From Euptelea pleiosperma (lineage: Eukaryota; Streptophyta; Magnoliopsida; Ranunculales; Eupteleaceae): DNA of 64,000 nucleotides. Each line of letters opens with the position of its first letter. Position 1 is the stretch's first letter. The notes beneath the pieces were generated by a model. The model ran no database searches, was not told where the DNA came from, and saw nothing but the letters and a program-made list of their open reading frames with translations. Where the stretch lies: the NCBI GenBank assembly GCA_035048495.1, contig CM068541.1, positions 17,181,929 through 17,245,928 on the forward strand. Reading direction: 5' to 3'. The position numbers and the translations under genes were made by a program. Shown here one piece after another: positions 10,815 to 22,568 of this stretch.

Positions 10815-12400
10815 TTTTCTCTTTTTTCAACTTTTTTTCTTCAAGTGAAAGAGCTTCTTCACACACACACAGATACTCAGAGAAGATAATGGGCGGTGGT
10901 CTTTAAGCATAGCCAGTAATGAAATTACCTCTCTCTTTCTATTAAATTACCAAGAAGGCCATTGGATAGGTCAACATATAAAAGTTATATCCAACTCCCC
11001 AAAAATGCGACGTGAGACTCTTTGGGGCCACTGATCCTTTGCATTTATTCTTATCCCCAAAAATAGTCTAATTGGTGATTTCTAGCCGTTGGATTTGAGG
11101 CTATGGACCTAGAACTCATCTATAAGCCTGTTCAAGAAGCCCATGATTGAAAATTTTTCAAATCCATGGCTGGAAATAGTGATCCACCGTCTTTAAGGCA
11201 ACAAGCCAAAAGGGTAAAATAGTTATTGCCTAGTGGACCCTACATCTCTCGAATCCAACGGTCAATGACCTCAACCACACATTTTTGTCAGGTCATCCGT
11301 GGGATAACACGACTCTACTTTTTATATGTCAACCTGGGCCATACTGGATTGTCGAGTAAAACTTTGATGACAATGTCCAGTCACAGCGCCTAATATGAAC
11401 CACGTGGTACACTCTTAGGGGACTATGACCAATCCCTAGGTGGACCTACAGACCAAAAATAAAATCAGCGATATTAGTTATTTTTAGGCGTTGGATTGAA
11501 ATTATTTTCATGGGTTGATTTTAACCGTGTTATTTTGAGCATTATTAACCATTATTTGAGGTACAAAGGTCCAAGGTTAGAAATCGCTAATCAAGCTGAT
11601 TTTTGGCTTGTAGGTCGGACAAGGAGTTGGAAAAACATCCATACGGTCGGAGTCCTGAAGAGTGTGCCACGTGGCTTATATTGCGTGCTGTCATCAGCCT
11701 CACTGACAGGCGCTGTCGTCATTCAAAGTTCTACTCTGGACTGTCTACCAAGTTTAAATGCGTCGATCTGCCAACGCAGCTGGTCCACTCAGAGTCGGTT
11801 CCACAACATTGGAGTAAAACTTCTTTCACAAGATGTTGTGACCGAAGCCAGTCACAACCCAAAATAAGAGCCACGTGGCACACTATTAGAGGGATCTGAC
11901 CGTATGGATGTTTGGCCAGTCCATCGCTGGACCTGCAAACCAAAAATCAGCCCAATTAGTGATTTCTTCGTGTTGGATTGAAGTTATTTTTATGGGTTGA
12001 TATTAACCGTAGGAATTTGAGCATTATTGAGCGTTATTTGGGTGCAAAGATTCCAAGGTTGTAAACCACTAATCAGGCTAATTTTTGGTTTGCAGGTCCA
12101 CCGAGGGACTGGCGAAACATCCATACGGTCAACGCCCTCTAATAGTGTGCTACCGGGCTCGTACTGTGGGTTGTGACGGGCAGAAGTTTAACTCACAACA
12201 TTGCGTATCTGGAATCTGGATGGAGATGTTGGGTGAAATGTTTGGATGCTGCACGTGTGCATTGTTGTAAATCCAAATCATCCCTTTGGAGGATCTCATC
12301 CTTCCATCTTGAGCTAAGACTTGGGAGTTGGAATAACTAGGAAAATATCTTTAACAATTCAAAATTCAAAATCCAAAAAAGAGGGGTACATCAAGAGGGG
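10815..12400. repeat. Upstream region of gene a: dispersed and inverted repeats
   Basis: This is the putative promoter side of gene a. Beyond about 11040 it is filled with copies, in both orientations, of a short repeat with core cagcccaattagtgattt followed by catccatacggtc. Clear copies lie at 11570-11670, 11870-11970 (inverted) and 12053-12160; an older copy is at 10280-10370 inside intron 1. Several contain a CACGTGG (G-box-like) site. Open frames here are repeat shadows. I could not fix a TATA box. Confidence 0.55.
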
Positions 12401-14458
12401 GAGAGGGAGGGATGAAGAGAGGGGTGCTGTTTTTTTTTTTTTTTTTTTCTTTTGGGTCTAAGGACTTTTTGTCCAAAAAGCACCCAAATGGGGTGCAAAT
12501 AGAATTTCCCTCCATCAAAACTCTTAATCTCAAAAAATACGTTATCCCAATCACCATAGGCCATGTTTTTTAAAATCGCAATATTCGGAGCCAGGGATTT
12601 CTCGCATCTCTTCTTCAAGGGACCTGGCTGGGGGCCTTCTCTCACCAAGGGGCCTAAGGTGACCGCCTTAATGGCCTTAAGGTAGAGCCGGCCATGCACA
12701 CACACACACAAGCAACTATGTGTTGCCTTGGTGCTTTTGCGATTGGGTTGATTTTCAAATAAAGACTTAACCATGACCTTCAACGCAGAGAATCAATGCC
12801 ATGTTCATTCATGTGAGTAGCTTTTCCTTTTGCTATTTTCATTTTTGTAAATCTTTTTTGAAACACCAACTTCCAGGACTGAAGTGGCATTTTAATACAA
12901 ATATTAAGTTCTGAATCTACTTTTGGTATCTCAACTAGCATTGGGGATTCCCGTTGCATATATTGATTGGATATTTTTGAACAATAATAATTAGGAGATC
13001 ATCCATTTTCAAGTTGAGACTGGATGGGAAATACAAGCTCGAGTCTATGGCCGGATGACCCAATGGGTTTTTAAAATGTCATCGGAGTGGTGGACGGCCC
13101 GCCCATGAGATTCCGGTGCGTTGGTCTCCGGTGATAGACAGCTAAGCCATTGGTATCTCTTGGCTTGCCGTTCACCACAACCATTTGATTTAGGGTTTGA
13201 TTTTGGTCCAAACCCTTGTTCCAAGGTTGATTAAAAAGGGTATTTTTGTCTTTTAATATTAAATGTGGTAGTCAACTCGGATCAACTGACCTTGGACAAC
13301 TGACCTTGGACCAACTCATAGGGGGTACGTCAGCTTTTTCAATGTGTGTGTGTGTTAAATTTCCAAGATAACATGGGGGTATGTCGAAAATTCCCATTTT
13401 TATGTTAAAGATCAGGGCTTGATCATGCCACCGCCACATGATCTATCTATTTTTTCTAAAAATTCTTAGCCTAGGCAATATCGATTGTCTGCAACATTAT
13501 AAAAGGTAGGGTATTTTTGCAACACCACTTGAAAATCGAAAGTATATAGCAATACCCCTTGTACTTTCAAACTTTAGGTATACCTATTTGACCTAGTTTA
13601 ACTATCATTTGACTGACACTAAAACATGACATGCATCATGGGCCTGCTAATGCATCTATGAAAGAACCAAAGTATTACAAATACAATACTAACACGCGTG
13701 ATTCAAGTTTAACTTAAGTCAACCACTACTAAACTAGGTCAAGGGGACTAATCTTAAAGTTGGAAACAGTCTCATGTGGTTCTTTAAAAGAAAAAAAGAA
13801 GTCTTTAAGTGGTTGGTTACGAAAAAAGCCAACTATGTTCCCGTTTTAAGAGCAAAAAAGTTACCATATACAGGCTAGAAGAACAAGACCTAAACTAGTT
13901 TCGAACAAGACCTTAAAAAATTTAAGCAAGCTAGAAAGTTATAAAGTTGTAGTCTTTATTATTCTAGTGACCTTGTATCTTGGGTTTCTTCTTTATTATA
14001 TTCAAGGTTTCAATGAATTTAGAATAAGACCTCAGTATTTTTGACACTCGAAGATTGGCACATGAAACTCTTCACTCATAGGAGCCGTTGCACTTCCTCC
14101 TTGCAATTATAAGAGTGGAAAAACTGAAATAGAAGAACATGTTGAGCCTTTTTTTTTTATTTTTTTTTTTGAATATTCTAAGTATGTTTATGTCAAAAAA
14201 AAAAAAATACCTTTCAATATGTAACAAAATCCATAATGCATGGCAAATGAAACAAGATGAATAATGGCGCATACGAGATGCTAAGGGGTATCTTATCTTT
14301 TTACAAACCTTGAATTCCTAGTGCTAGTGAGTACAGTAGATTTGGTACCGGTGCAACAAAAATTATATCATTGAATTTAATGACAAGTTGACAACTATGA
14401 TGAGGACAACAAAGAGATAGACATGCAATGATAAGTATTAGTGAAAGTCATGATGATA
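12401..14458. other. Intergenic region between gene a and pseudogene b
   Basis: No gene is seen. It contains a long T run near 12430-12448, an (AC)n run near 12700, and a foldback-type stretch (13090-13400, catagggggtacgtcag) related to 16828-17263. From about 13430 it resembles the region downstream of gene a, as expected if b arose as a tandem copy of a. Confidence 0.5.
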
Positions 14459-16749
14459 TCAAAGTTTATGTAAGATAACCTGAGCACCATGTTGTGGTTG
14501 AAGAGTTATAATAGTGTAAGGAGCATGGGCATAGGTGGACGAAAGCTCGAATGAGAAATGTTGTAGAATCATGGACAAAGCCATCTTTGCTTCGATCAAA
14601 GCAAAGGTTTGCCCAATGCAAATTCTTGGGCCCCAACCAAATGGGAAGAATGAGACTTGATTCTTTGTTGCCTTCGAAACTCCTTCCGAGAATCTCTCTG
14701 GTTTGAATTCTTCTGCATCTTCACCCCAAAGTTCCCGATCATGATGAATGACTAGTGTTGGCAATAAGAGCTGTACTCCTGATGGCAGAGTGATTTCTCC
14801 TAGTTTCATCTTCTTGTAAGTACACCGACCAAGCATAACTACTGGTGGGTATAATCTAAGGACCTCATACAGAATCATAGTTACCTGCAGTGAAAGTTTT
14901 AGAATTTTTTTAATATTGTGTCTACATCAAGTGTTATGAATATCTACTGAATCATAAGTGCCAAAGGTATACAAGCAATACTCAAAATATTTAGGTGGTT
15001 TAACCCATCGAAATCCGGTTTGCTTTTCCCAAAGACTTGCAAGACCACTTCTCGGGCCCGCACTTGCCATTCTGGATGCATACTCAATACAACCATTGTC
15101 CACACAAGCAATACCGATGTTGTCTCCTGCCCAGCAAAGTAGAAGAGCTTGCATTCCTCTATAACCTCATCAATACTCATTCCGACTTTCTTGGAGTTGC
15201 CATGTTCTTGAATTTGTTTAAAATTGGATTCCATTAGCAAGGCCAATAAGTCATCGTTATTGCCCTCTCCTATTTTATTTGCCCTCTCTCTCTTATTGAT
15301 GATGCTCCTTAGCAGACCTCGAACTTCATCGTCAATTTTCTTTATCCTATTGTTTCTTTTTGTGGGCAGAAACCTGCACACAAATGATATTGGTGAAGGC
15401 AAAGAAGCTGAAGGATAAGGAAATTTATCATTTAGATCTCTCTTCTTTCACCCTTTTTCTTCCTTGTAAAAATGTAGACATAAAATTGAAACGAAACTAG
15501 CTTCATCCAAGAATCAACCCCAGGAACCTATAACACATCAATGGTTCTTTATTCCAGACATGAGAAATTGAAATTCAGTGCATTTTTATGGAATACACAC
15601 AAATAATGAGCCTTCTGCTAACTCTACGAATAAAGAAACCATCTTTTATTGCCACAATACTAACGATCAAATCAAATCCCAGATCCTAGTAGAAGGAAAT
15701 TTAATTGGGTTTTAACCATGTGGTCTCATTCGAGATATAGAACTTTGGTGAAAGGGTATGGTTATTGAAGAAAAAATCATTAGACATTGTCATGAAATCA
15801 TTGAGCATAGAGATTAGCAATTGCAATTTTAATACAATGAGATTAGCAATTGCAATTTTAATACAATGAGGTATTTTGCAACACTCTCTTTTCCTCAATA
15901 TTAATGTAGATTACTGGAGCTATAAGTAACGACGTCAATTTTCTTATAATAGGGAATAGCTAAACTATTGAAACTAGAGTCTTAACCAATGCGAAAATCA
16001 GTAACCAATGTGAAAATCAATTGTGCTCAATCAGAAAGCATACCTAAAACCCGGGATAAATAAGTATTGAGCAACTTGGTAAAGATGCTCAGCCTGTTCA
16101 TTTTGGAGTTGGAATATTCACCTCCCTTCTTCATAGCTGCTACCAAATGCTGTCCGAGAGATGACGTCTCTGGTGAAATTTTGGAGTTCGGGCCACACAT
16201 TCAATTCACATGACCCCTCTGACGCAACCAACTTATGCCATTTGCTTACCAACTCACTACAACTAGTACAAAATGCAGGTAACGTCCGCTATATCAAGTA
16301 CCAATGAAAAAATAAAGCAATATCAGCATAATGTTAAGCGTGAAAAGCTACAATTATATGTGACGGAGAAAAATGATGATTACCATGACATATAATTTTA
16401 TTTTCTAATTCATTTTCCATCTTGTTTCTTCATAAAATTTATAGATTTATTTCCTAGTAAATGTTAATAAAATTTTAGGTGTGTTCTTACATCTAAATGT
16501 TTGAAATAAGATGATGATAAAAAACAACATTTAACTTCTCCTGATGGAAGGCTGGGTTGATAATCCTTCTATGTTTGGCCAATTGTTCACCTTCATAGTG
16601 TGCAAGCCCAGTTGCTAACAACTTGGTGAGTGGGTCTGGTTTGGGCTTGGCAAAGTGGCCAAACTTATTGGACAAAACATCTCTTATGAGTTATGAATCC
16701 ATGATGTTCACCGCAGGAGTTTCTCCAAACCAAATAATAGATATCTTTC
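14459..16749 (-). pseudogene. CYP72A-like P450 pseudogene b of unit 1
   Basis: Four of five exons can be aligned with gene a: exon 2, 16529-16749; exon 3, 16044-16288; exon 4, 14986-15373; exon 5, 14459-14884. Exon lengths match those of gene a exactly. The copy is broken by a TAA in exon 2 (16691-16693), a TGA in exon 3 (16118-16120) and loss of the exon 4 donor (GTGAGT has become TTGAGT, just left of 14986). Exon 1 is absent: the segment ends before the place where unit 3 keeps it. Exon 5 still encodes the haem loop with its cysteine, so decay is recent. Confidence 0.9.
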
Positions 16750-16827
16750 CTGCAATTTTCAATCAGTTACAAATTCACTTGTTAAAGGGACTGATGGTAA
16801 AGAGCTCATCAATTAAATTTTTTTTTA

Positions 16828-17263
16828 GGAATTTTTGAAATACCCCCTTACAATTTGAAAAAACTGACATACCGGGGCCATGATTTGGTCCACTATCATT
16901 TGACCCGAGTTGACCACCAAATTTTCAATTGACGGATGAAAATTCCCTTATCTTCAACCTTGGAGCAAGGGTTTGGGCACCCTTGGATTGGTTGCTGGTG
17001 ATGGGCGACTAACCCATTGGAATCTCTTGGCCCGCCATCCACCACAGCCATTTGATTTGGGGTTTGGATTTTAGCTCAAACCCTTATTCTGATGTTGAAG
17101 ACAACGGCATTTAAGTCCTTTAATTAAAACTTTGGTGGCCAACTCGAGTCAACATTGGTCAAATGACTGTGGACCAAGTCATAGGGGGTATGTCAATGTT
17201 TTTATATTGTAGGGTAGGTATTTCAAATTTCAAAGATAACATAGGGGGTATGTCAAAATTTTC
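16828..17263. mobile_element. Foldback element in intron 1 of pseudogene b
   Basis: About 436 bp with inverted flanks: gaaatacccccttac at the left and gggggtatgtcaaaattttc at the right. Inner arms (tttggtccactatcatttg against gtcaaatgactgtggacc) pair as well. Part of the same element is in intron 1 of gene a, interrupted by the Tourist-like MITE. No coding capacity; superfamily not determined. Confidence 0.55.
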
Positions 17264-17682
17264 TAATTTTTCTTCGTAAATAACAAGACCATTGCTTGTG
17301 AACCTTAATCACTATCTAACAAGGACACGATACTTTGTGTTTTTTGCCGTGTTGGATATATCAACACACAAACATTTGTGTTGACACATCCGGATCCGGA
17401 CACGTACGGTCATGCCACATTTTATGTTAATAATTTTAATATACAATTGATTTCTAAAAGAAGGTTGAGGTGTTCCATCGTCAATACAATACATTTTTAA
17501 ACTTCTTAAACACAACTATAGTTCTATGATTTATGTAAATGTTATCTTTTACTTTACATATATTTATTTTCTTCTTTATTTAAAAAAAGGCTTTGGATTC
17601 AAATACAACTAAAATATGATATAATAATATACATGTACAGGTGTTCGCGTATCGGGCATTTTAAAGATGCTGTGTCAGATAC

Positions 17683-17821
17683 GACAACACCTATGATGCA
17701 AGGAATAATGGACTTACATCACGAAATCTTTTTCTTCCTCATTTTAATTTTGGTTTTTGTATCTGGGATGTTGGTTCACGCTTTATGGTATTTCCACTAT
17801 CAAACTAATCCAATCCCGCAG
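17683..17821 (+). pseudogene. Mitochondrial cox2 fragment
   Basis: The plus strand encodes [20 protein letters not shown] followed by [19 protein letters not shown] and TNPIPQ. This is the first transmembrane region of plant mitochondrial cytochrome c oxidase subunit 2. Similarity stops abruptly after NPIPQ, and only about 45 residues remain. It has no start codon or copper-site domain, so it is a non-functional fragment. Confidence 0.85.
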
Positions 17822-18487
17822 CCGGAAAGTCTGACCGAAGGCTGAAAGCTGAAAGTTGAAGGGACGATATAGTGGGAGTAACTGACTGACTAGAGCCATT
17901 TGTGGCTATTAGTTGCTCTGTCTCTTTCAAATTAGCCCCTCTGCTTCTAGGCCCTTGAGTCCCAGTTTTGGGGTTGGGAGAGAAAGTGCCATGGGTGGCC
18001 CAAAGTAAGGCCAAGGCAGCTCGGGATTGCTCCCCCCCAGTGGGAAGCGGGTGAGAGGTATGAGCCACCTGGCTGGAGCCGGATCCTGAGCCGCTAGGGA
18101 CAACCATTGCCTGTATAAGGCCACCTCGTTTTCTACAAGAGATCGGGGGACATGTTCACCCGAGCCTCCCCTGGGGGGCCAGCCTCACAACTATACACTT
18201 AAAGGTCAAGAGAGCTAGAACTCTCTCTAGAACTCTTAGGTCGAAAGAAGAAAGCGATGTGAGACTAATGATCAAGAGAACTAACTCTATTCTGTGATCG
18301 AGAGACCTAAAACTCTCTAAACGTAATGAGTTTGCTCAACTGCTCCTTGTAATTCTTCTAGAGTCAATGTTTCTGGAAGGAAGTTAAAGAACAATTCCTT
18401 ATGCTTGGGGGAAGTCTTAAACAACTCAAAAACAGAGATCCGAGCTGGTAGCTTGCTGAGATGACCAAGGACTACTATCGAGATTCG

Positions 18488-18790
18488 TCATACCATATTT
18501 CCTAGTATCATGCCGATGTTCATTGCTATACCATCATTTGTTCTGTTATACTCAATGGACGAGGTAGTAGCAGATCCAGCCATTACTAGCTTCTCTTCTC
18601 GATGTTGCCATTTGGTATTTTCGAAGGGTCCGCAAAAATGCTTATAGATGGTAGATAACAACAGGGTGATACATGTGTAGATTATTTTCCCACAATTATC
18701 CAGTGCCGGTGTGCCATCAGGATTCTGGGCAAACGAGTTCTTTAAGGCTTCCTTTGTTGGATTTGGTATGGTTGCGCCCGCCCCGCTCAA
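18488..18790 (-). CDS. Unrecognised 100-codon open frame inside the NUMT
   Basis: The frame starts [20 protein letters not shown]. It is complete in units 1 and 2 but not in unit 3, where substitutions break it. I recognise no family. Given its setting between retroelement scraps it is most likely not a gene. Confidence 0.12.
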   Translation of the reverse strand: MSGAGATIPNPTKEALKNSFAQNPDGTPALDNCGKIIYTCITLLLSTIYKHFCGPFENTKWQHREEKLVMAGSATTSSIEYNRTNDGIAMNIGMILGNMV

Positions 18791-18904
18791 CTCGTCCTGT
18801 AACTTCCTCCATGACTCTTCCTCACTAAGGGAAAGGGCTGAAGAGAATGGAAGGTATGAGATGAGTTCTTAAACTAGAAGTCATTCAGTGCCTACCCCCC
18901 GACC

Positions 18905-19006
18905 CTGGGGTAGGGGGAAGTCGTCTTTAGGACAAGCTTTATTCAAGTCTATAAAATCAACACATACTCTGATTTGCCCGTTCCTAGTCGTCATGGGAAA
19001 GAAAGG
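18905..19006 (-). pseudogene. Ty3/gypsy reverse-transcriptase fragment
   Basis: On the minus strand it reads [20 protein letters not shown] then DDFPLP. This matches the conserved early RT block of plant gypsy elements ([21 protein letters not shown]). Only about 34 residues are left, with no flanking integrase or LTR, so it is a relic within the mitochondrial-type block. Confidence 0.8.
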
Positions 19007-19578
19007 CAGAAATAAGAAAGAGATTATTCCCCTAGAGCTTGCTCAGTACTTTCTTTAAGAATAGATATGGTACTTTCTATAGGGTTATATTATGATGTAT
19101 ACGATGGGATATAGTTGAAGAAGAAGAAAACTGGTTGAGCATATTTTGTTTGATTGATCTTGCCACTTAGAATTGGTAGGTAGGTCTGTCTTTCTCTGGA
19201 TCCCGCTAAGCTGAAAGACATGAGACATAAATATCAAATATATTAGATTAGATCTAGACTTGGCTCTTGAAAGCTCATGTGACCGGAGGTGGGAAGATAT
19301 GGGCTGGAAAAGCACGTTAATAATAACCGCACGTCCTTATGCCCCGAGTGCTCAGCTTCGTGCCAGGCCAGGCCCCTCTATTTAATAAGAAGAATGATGA
19401 GCCTCTCTCCGTGAATGAGGGATTTTAAGAATCTTTAGTTGTTGTTCAGAGCTGCATTTGAACTTGCGACCGGGTTGACTTGAAACCCATCACAAGAACC
19501 AGTCTTATATAACGTATGCCTTCCCTTCTTTCTTTCTTTATTGTACATCTCTTCCGACTGGGGAGGTAATTGGTTCTT

Positions 19579-19742
19579 GCACTTGTATATGTGGATGACA
19601 TCATAGTCACTGGGAGTGATGATCACAGCATTGCTCAACTTAAGGAGCATATGAAGAATAAGAAATTAAGGATTTTGGTAACCCTAAGTATTTTCTGAGA
19701 ACAGAAGTGGCTAGATCAAGGAAAGGAATAGTCTTGAATCAG
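19579..19742 (+). pseudogene. Ty1/copia reverse-transcriptase fragment
   Basis: The plus strand reads [20 protein letters not shown] and then, after a small deletion with frameshift, GNPKYFL and [13 protein letters not shown]. These are the catalytic YVDD box and the following blocks of copia RT. It is too short and broken to work. Confidence 0.85.
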
Positions 19743-20050
19743 GGGGAAACGTCGAGTCCCCGTGGATGGAATTGAAAGAATCATTTCTTTCAGGCATACA
19801 ATCCCTTTTTTATAGGTTGAGGGGGCTAGAGTTGTGGGGGTACTAGGTTTCTGGTAGGTTGAAATCCCTTTAATTACTTCTCTTTGGGTAGACAGCAGGG
19901 ACCAAAATTGGCTAACACCCAACAGCCAACGAGCTTCCCTATGGTGGCCGGGAGTGACTAAACCAATTACCTTTGCTCCACTCTGACCGAACCCTTGATG
20001 GAATAGAATGACTTGGTGGGTAGAAGCACCGAATGGTCGGAGGGACATGA

Positions 20051-20230
20051 GCTATTGCCCTTTCATTCCTATTCGTTTTTATGATGTTCCATATTCAAAT
20101 AGCGGATACCCACGAAGAAGTATTGCGCTATTTACCAGTGACTAGTATTATTGGACTGATCCTTTGGTGGGAAATGTTCTTCATTTTAGATAATGAAACC
20201 ATTCCATTACTATTAACAGCACAGAAATAG
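20051..20230 (+). pseudogene. Mitochondrial nad6 fragment
   Basis: The frame encodes [20 protein letters not shown], then [20 protein letters not shown] and LL before a stop at 20228-20230. This is the central part of plant mitochondrial NADH dehydrogenase subunit 6. Both termini are missing and the end has diverged, so it is non-functional. Confidence 0.85.
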
Positions 20231-20427
20231 GCAAACACAAGCTAGAAATCCCAACCCATCACAAATGGGATTTGAGTGTTGTTGAGTGAGCCCTATTACT
20301 TAAAGGCTTTTTAGCACTATATTCTTTCCAACCACGTTGAGGGTTTTCATCCTATGCCCACTAAAAACCCGATGACTCATTTTCAAAATGTCTAGTTTCC
20401 CTATCCTATCTATGATTAATGTGAATA

Positions 20428-20819
20428 GTAAAAACGACCGTTTAAATGGTTTTAACGGCCGTTGAAACGTTAACGCCACAAGCCCGTTTCCAATAAAACT
20501 CGTTTTGACGCTTTGAATTTAACGACCATTTTTTTCATTTCAACGGCCGTTAAAATCGTTTTAATAGCCGTTAAATTCTGGAAATTCTGAAAAAAGGTTG
20601 TTAAATTCGTTAAATTCCATTTTTTTTTTAAAATTTTCGAATTTTGAATTTCAGCGCCATTTTTTCCATTTGTTTCCGTTAAAATCATTAAAATCTGTTA
20701 AAATCCATTTTTTTTCTATGTTTTCACTTTTGCCCCTGGCCGTTTCAATCCGTTTTAAAGGTTTTGTCGTTAACGCCCCCAGCCTGTTAAACCATTAAAA
20801 CGGCCTCCTTTAAACCTTG
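20428..20819. mobile_element. hAT MITE, left end truncated
   Basis: The right end TTTAAACCTTG matches the 2796-3230 family, and the interior repeats aacggccgttaaaa motifs. The expected CAAGG left end is missing; the element starts at aaaacgaccg. It is a sub-family with GTTAAAAC in place of GTTATAAC. It lies about 200 bp beyond the nad6 piece. Confidence 0.6.
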
Positions 20820-20989
20820 GTATGTATATACAACTGAAAGGATTTTCAATATATAAAATATAAAAGCAGTGTGACCAAAGGTGAATTCCCACACGTCTGC
20901 GTGGTTTGGCCAAACATCCATTCGGTCATAGTCCTCTAAGAGTGTGCCACATGGCTCAAATTGTGTCCTGTAACGGGAGCCCATCATTG

Positions 20990-21722
20990 TAGGGTGGTGC
21001 TGCAACATGAACGGGCTCAGCCCGAGCCCGACGGGTTGAACCCAACGTTAGGGTTGGGTTGGGTTAGCTATTTCAGAACTTGGGTTGGGCTTGGGCCGGA
21101 TTTTTGGTAACCCGATCAAATTGGGTTGGGCTAGGGTTGAGGCTCGGCCCAACCCGACCCAACCCGAGCCCGGCATACAAACTACATATTTGTATTAGTA
21201 TACCGACAAATAACTAAACTACATTTTGGCAAATGCAGCTACCCATAAATGTTTGTCCTCAAAAACTACAACCCTGGTGTGAGATTACAAAATGTCCTTG
21301 AAACTACGTTTTGATATTTTATGTGATCGGTTGATATTGAAAATATAATGTTTTCTTTGAAGATTATTTTTGATTATTTATTTACTAACTTTTATCATGC
21401 ATTTAAGTTAATAAACTTTTCTCTTATTATGAAAATATCATGTTTTCTTTTATGAGGTAATGGAATTTAATGGTTAGCATAACGGTTATTGTATTGATGA
21501 TTAATAAATTATTTTAATATGAAAAAAAATTAGCAATCTTTGGAATCTACAAAAAAATTAAGAAATTGACCAACCCGACCAACCCGAATAACCCTATCGG
21601 GTTGGGTCGGAAAATCTCGGCCCGACCTTAGGTTGGGTTGGGTTAGGGTTCACAGCCTTTATGGTTGGGTTGGGCTAGGGTTGACCTCCAACCTGACCCA
21701 ACCCGCCCGAGTTGCAGCCCTA
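20990..21722. mobile_element. MITE with GGGTTGGG-rich inverted arms
   Basis: About 733 bp. The ends TAGGG...GCTGCAAC and GTTGCAGCCCTA are inverted. Each arm is about 150 bp of reiterated gggttgggtt / aacccgaccc, around an AT-rich centre. Ends of the type TAGGGnTGnAA are common in plant hAT MITEs. No target duplication is clear. Confidence 0.55.
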
Positions 21723-22080
21723 CTCGAAATATTTAATGAAAAGAGAATTCTCATTAGGTGGGTCGCGCAAGAAAAAATTTGCTGGTCCCCGTCCAAATAT
21801 TTGACACGTACCCTTTGTTAACCACCCTTAACAAATTAACCAAGGGGTTAACATGGGTTGGGTTTAGGCCTTGAAGTACGTGTATGACATTTGGGCAGGG
21901 GGACCTTCAAATTTTGAAGGAACCCCGGACCAAGGAATTATTTCTCGGTAGGTCGCACAGTCCCACGATAATGGTGGTCTCAACTCTCACAGCCTGAACA
22001 CACACAATAACTACGTAGACTGTACCAGACAAGCCACTTCCCCAAAAGAGTAAAACTTCGCAGACCAACGTCAACGATTT
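21723..22080. other. Right end of unit 1, no gene
   Basis: AT-rich to mixed sequence running to the duplication junction. The matching region in unit 3 (51603-51960) continues rightward into atgagccaagtgg, which is the undisturbed right flank. No gene or RNA is seen. Confidence 0.6.
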
Positions 22081-22134
22081 CAATAGTAAACATTAATTGT
22101 CTTTGACTTTCTACCGTAAATTAGTAGTCCAAAC

Positions 22135-22568
22135 CAAGGTTTTAAAAAACGGCCGTTATAACAAAAATGACGGCCGTTATAATGGATTCGGACCTCCCCC
22201 GTTACGTTACGTAACATTAAAACGCCCAGAAAATAACAGCCATTATTTTCGTTATAATGGCCGTTATTTTTCCGTTATAACAAAAATAACGATCGTTATT
22301 TTTAGGAAAAAATTGTGAAAAAAACTGCCATTTTTTCATTTTTTCTGTTATATTCTATTTTTTTCCATTATTTTTCATTTTTAAAATTTTGAAATTCAAA
22401 TTTCAAATTTCAAAATTTGAATTGCAGCGCCATTTTTTCTATTTTTTTTTCTTTATTTCCGTTATTTTCCTGTTATTTTACATTTGCCCCTAAGCGTTTT
22501 ATTCGTTATAAAAAACGGTAACATCCTCAATCTGTTATACCATTATAACGGCCCCCCTTTAAACCTTG
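22135..22568. mobile_element. hAT MITE, unit 2 copy
   Basis: Counterpart of 2796-3230 with the same CAAGG/CCTTG ends and GTCCAAAC duplications. Confidence 0.85.

Larger units (their letters stand above)
17683..20230. other. Mitochondrial-derived block (NUMT), unit 1
   Basis: A nuclear insertion assembled from plant mitochondrial DNA. It opens with a cox2 fragment and closes with a nad6 fragment, both on the plus strand. Between them are GC-richer stretches typical of plant mitochondrial spacers and two reverse-transcriptase scraps of the kind plant mitochondrial genomes often carry. It lies in what would be intron 1 of gene b. The exact ends are uncertain by 100 bp or more. Confidence 0.75.
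2742..22080. repeat. Tandem segmental duplication, unit 1
   Basis: This is the first of three direct copies. It starts at CAATAGTAAAC (2742) and runs to the junction at 22081. Landmarks in order: hAT MITE, 143-bp tandem repeat, foldback MITE, second hAT MITE, CYP72A-like gene a, pseudogene b, mitochondrial block, hAT-like elements. It differs from units 2 and 3 by an extra segment of roughly 775 bp after 5848, a complete second hAT MITE and a doubled 143-bp repeat. Its right part carries the same pseudogene lesions as unit 2. Confidence 0.93.

Noticed and set aside
20990..21722. Interstitial telomere (GGGTTGGG runs)
   Set aside because: The plant telomere unit TTTAGGG is not present in tandem; the runs form inverted arms of a MITE.
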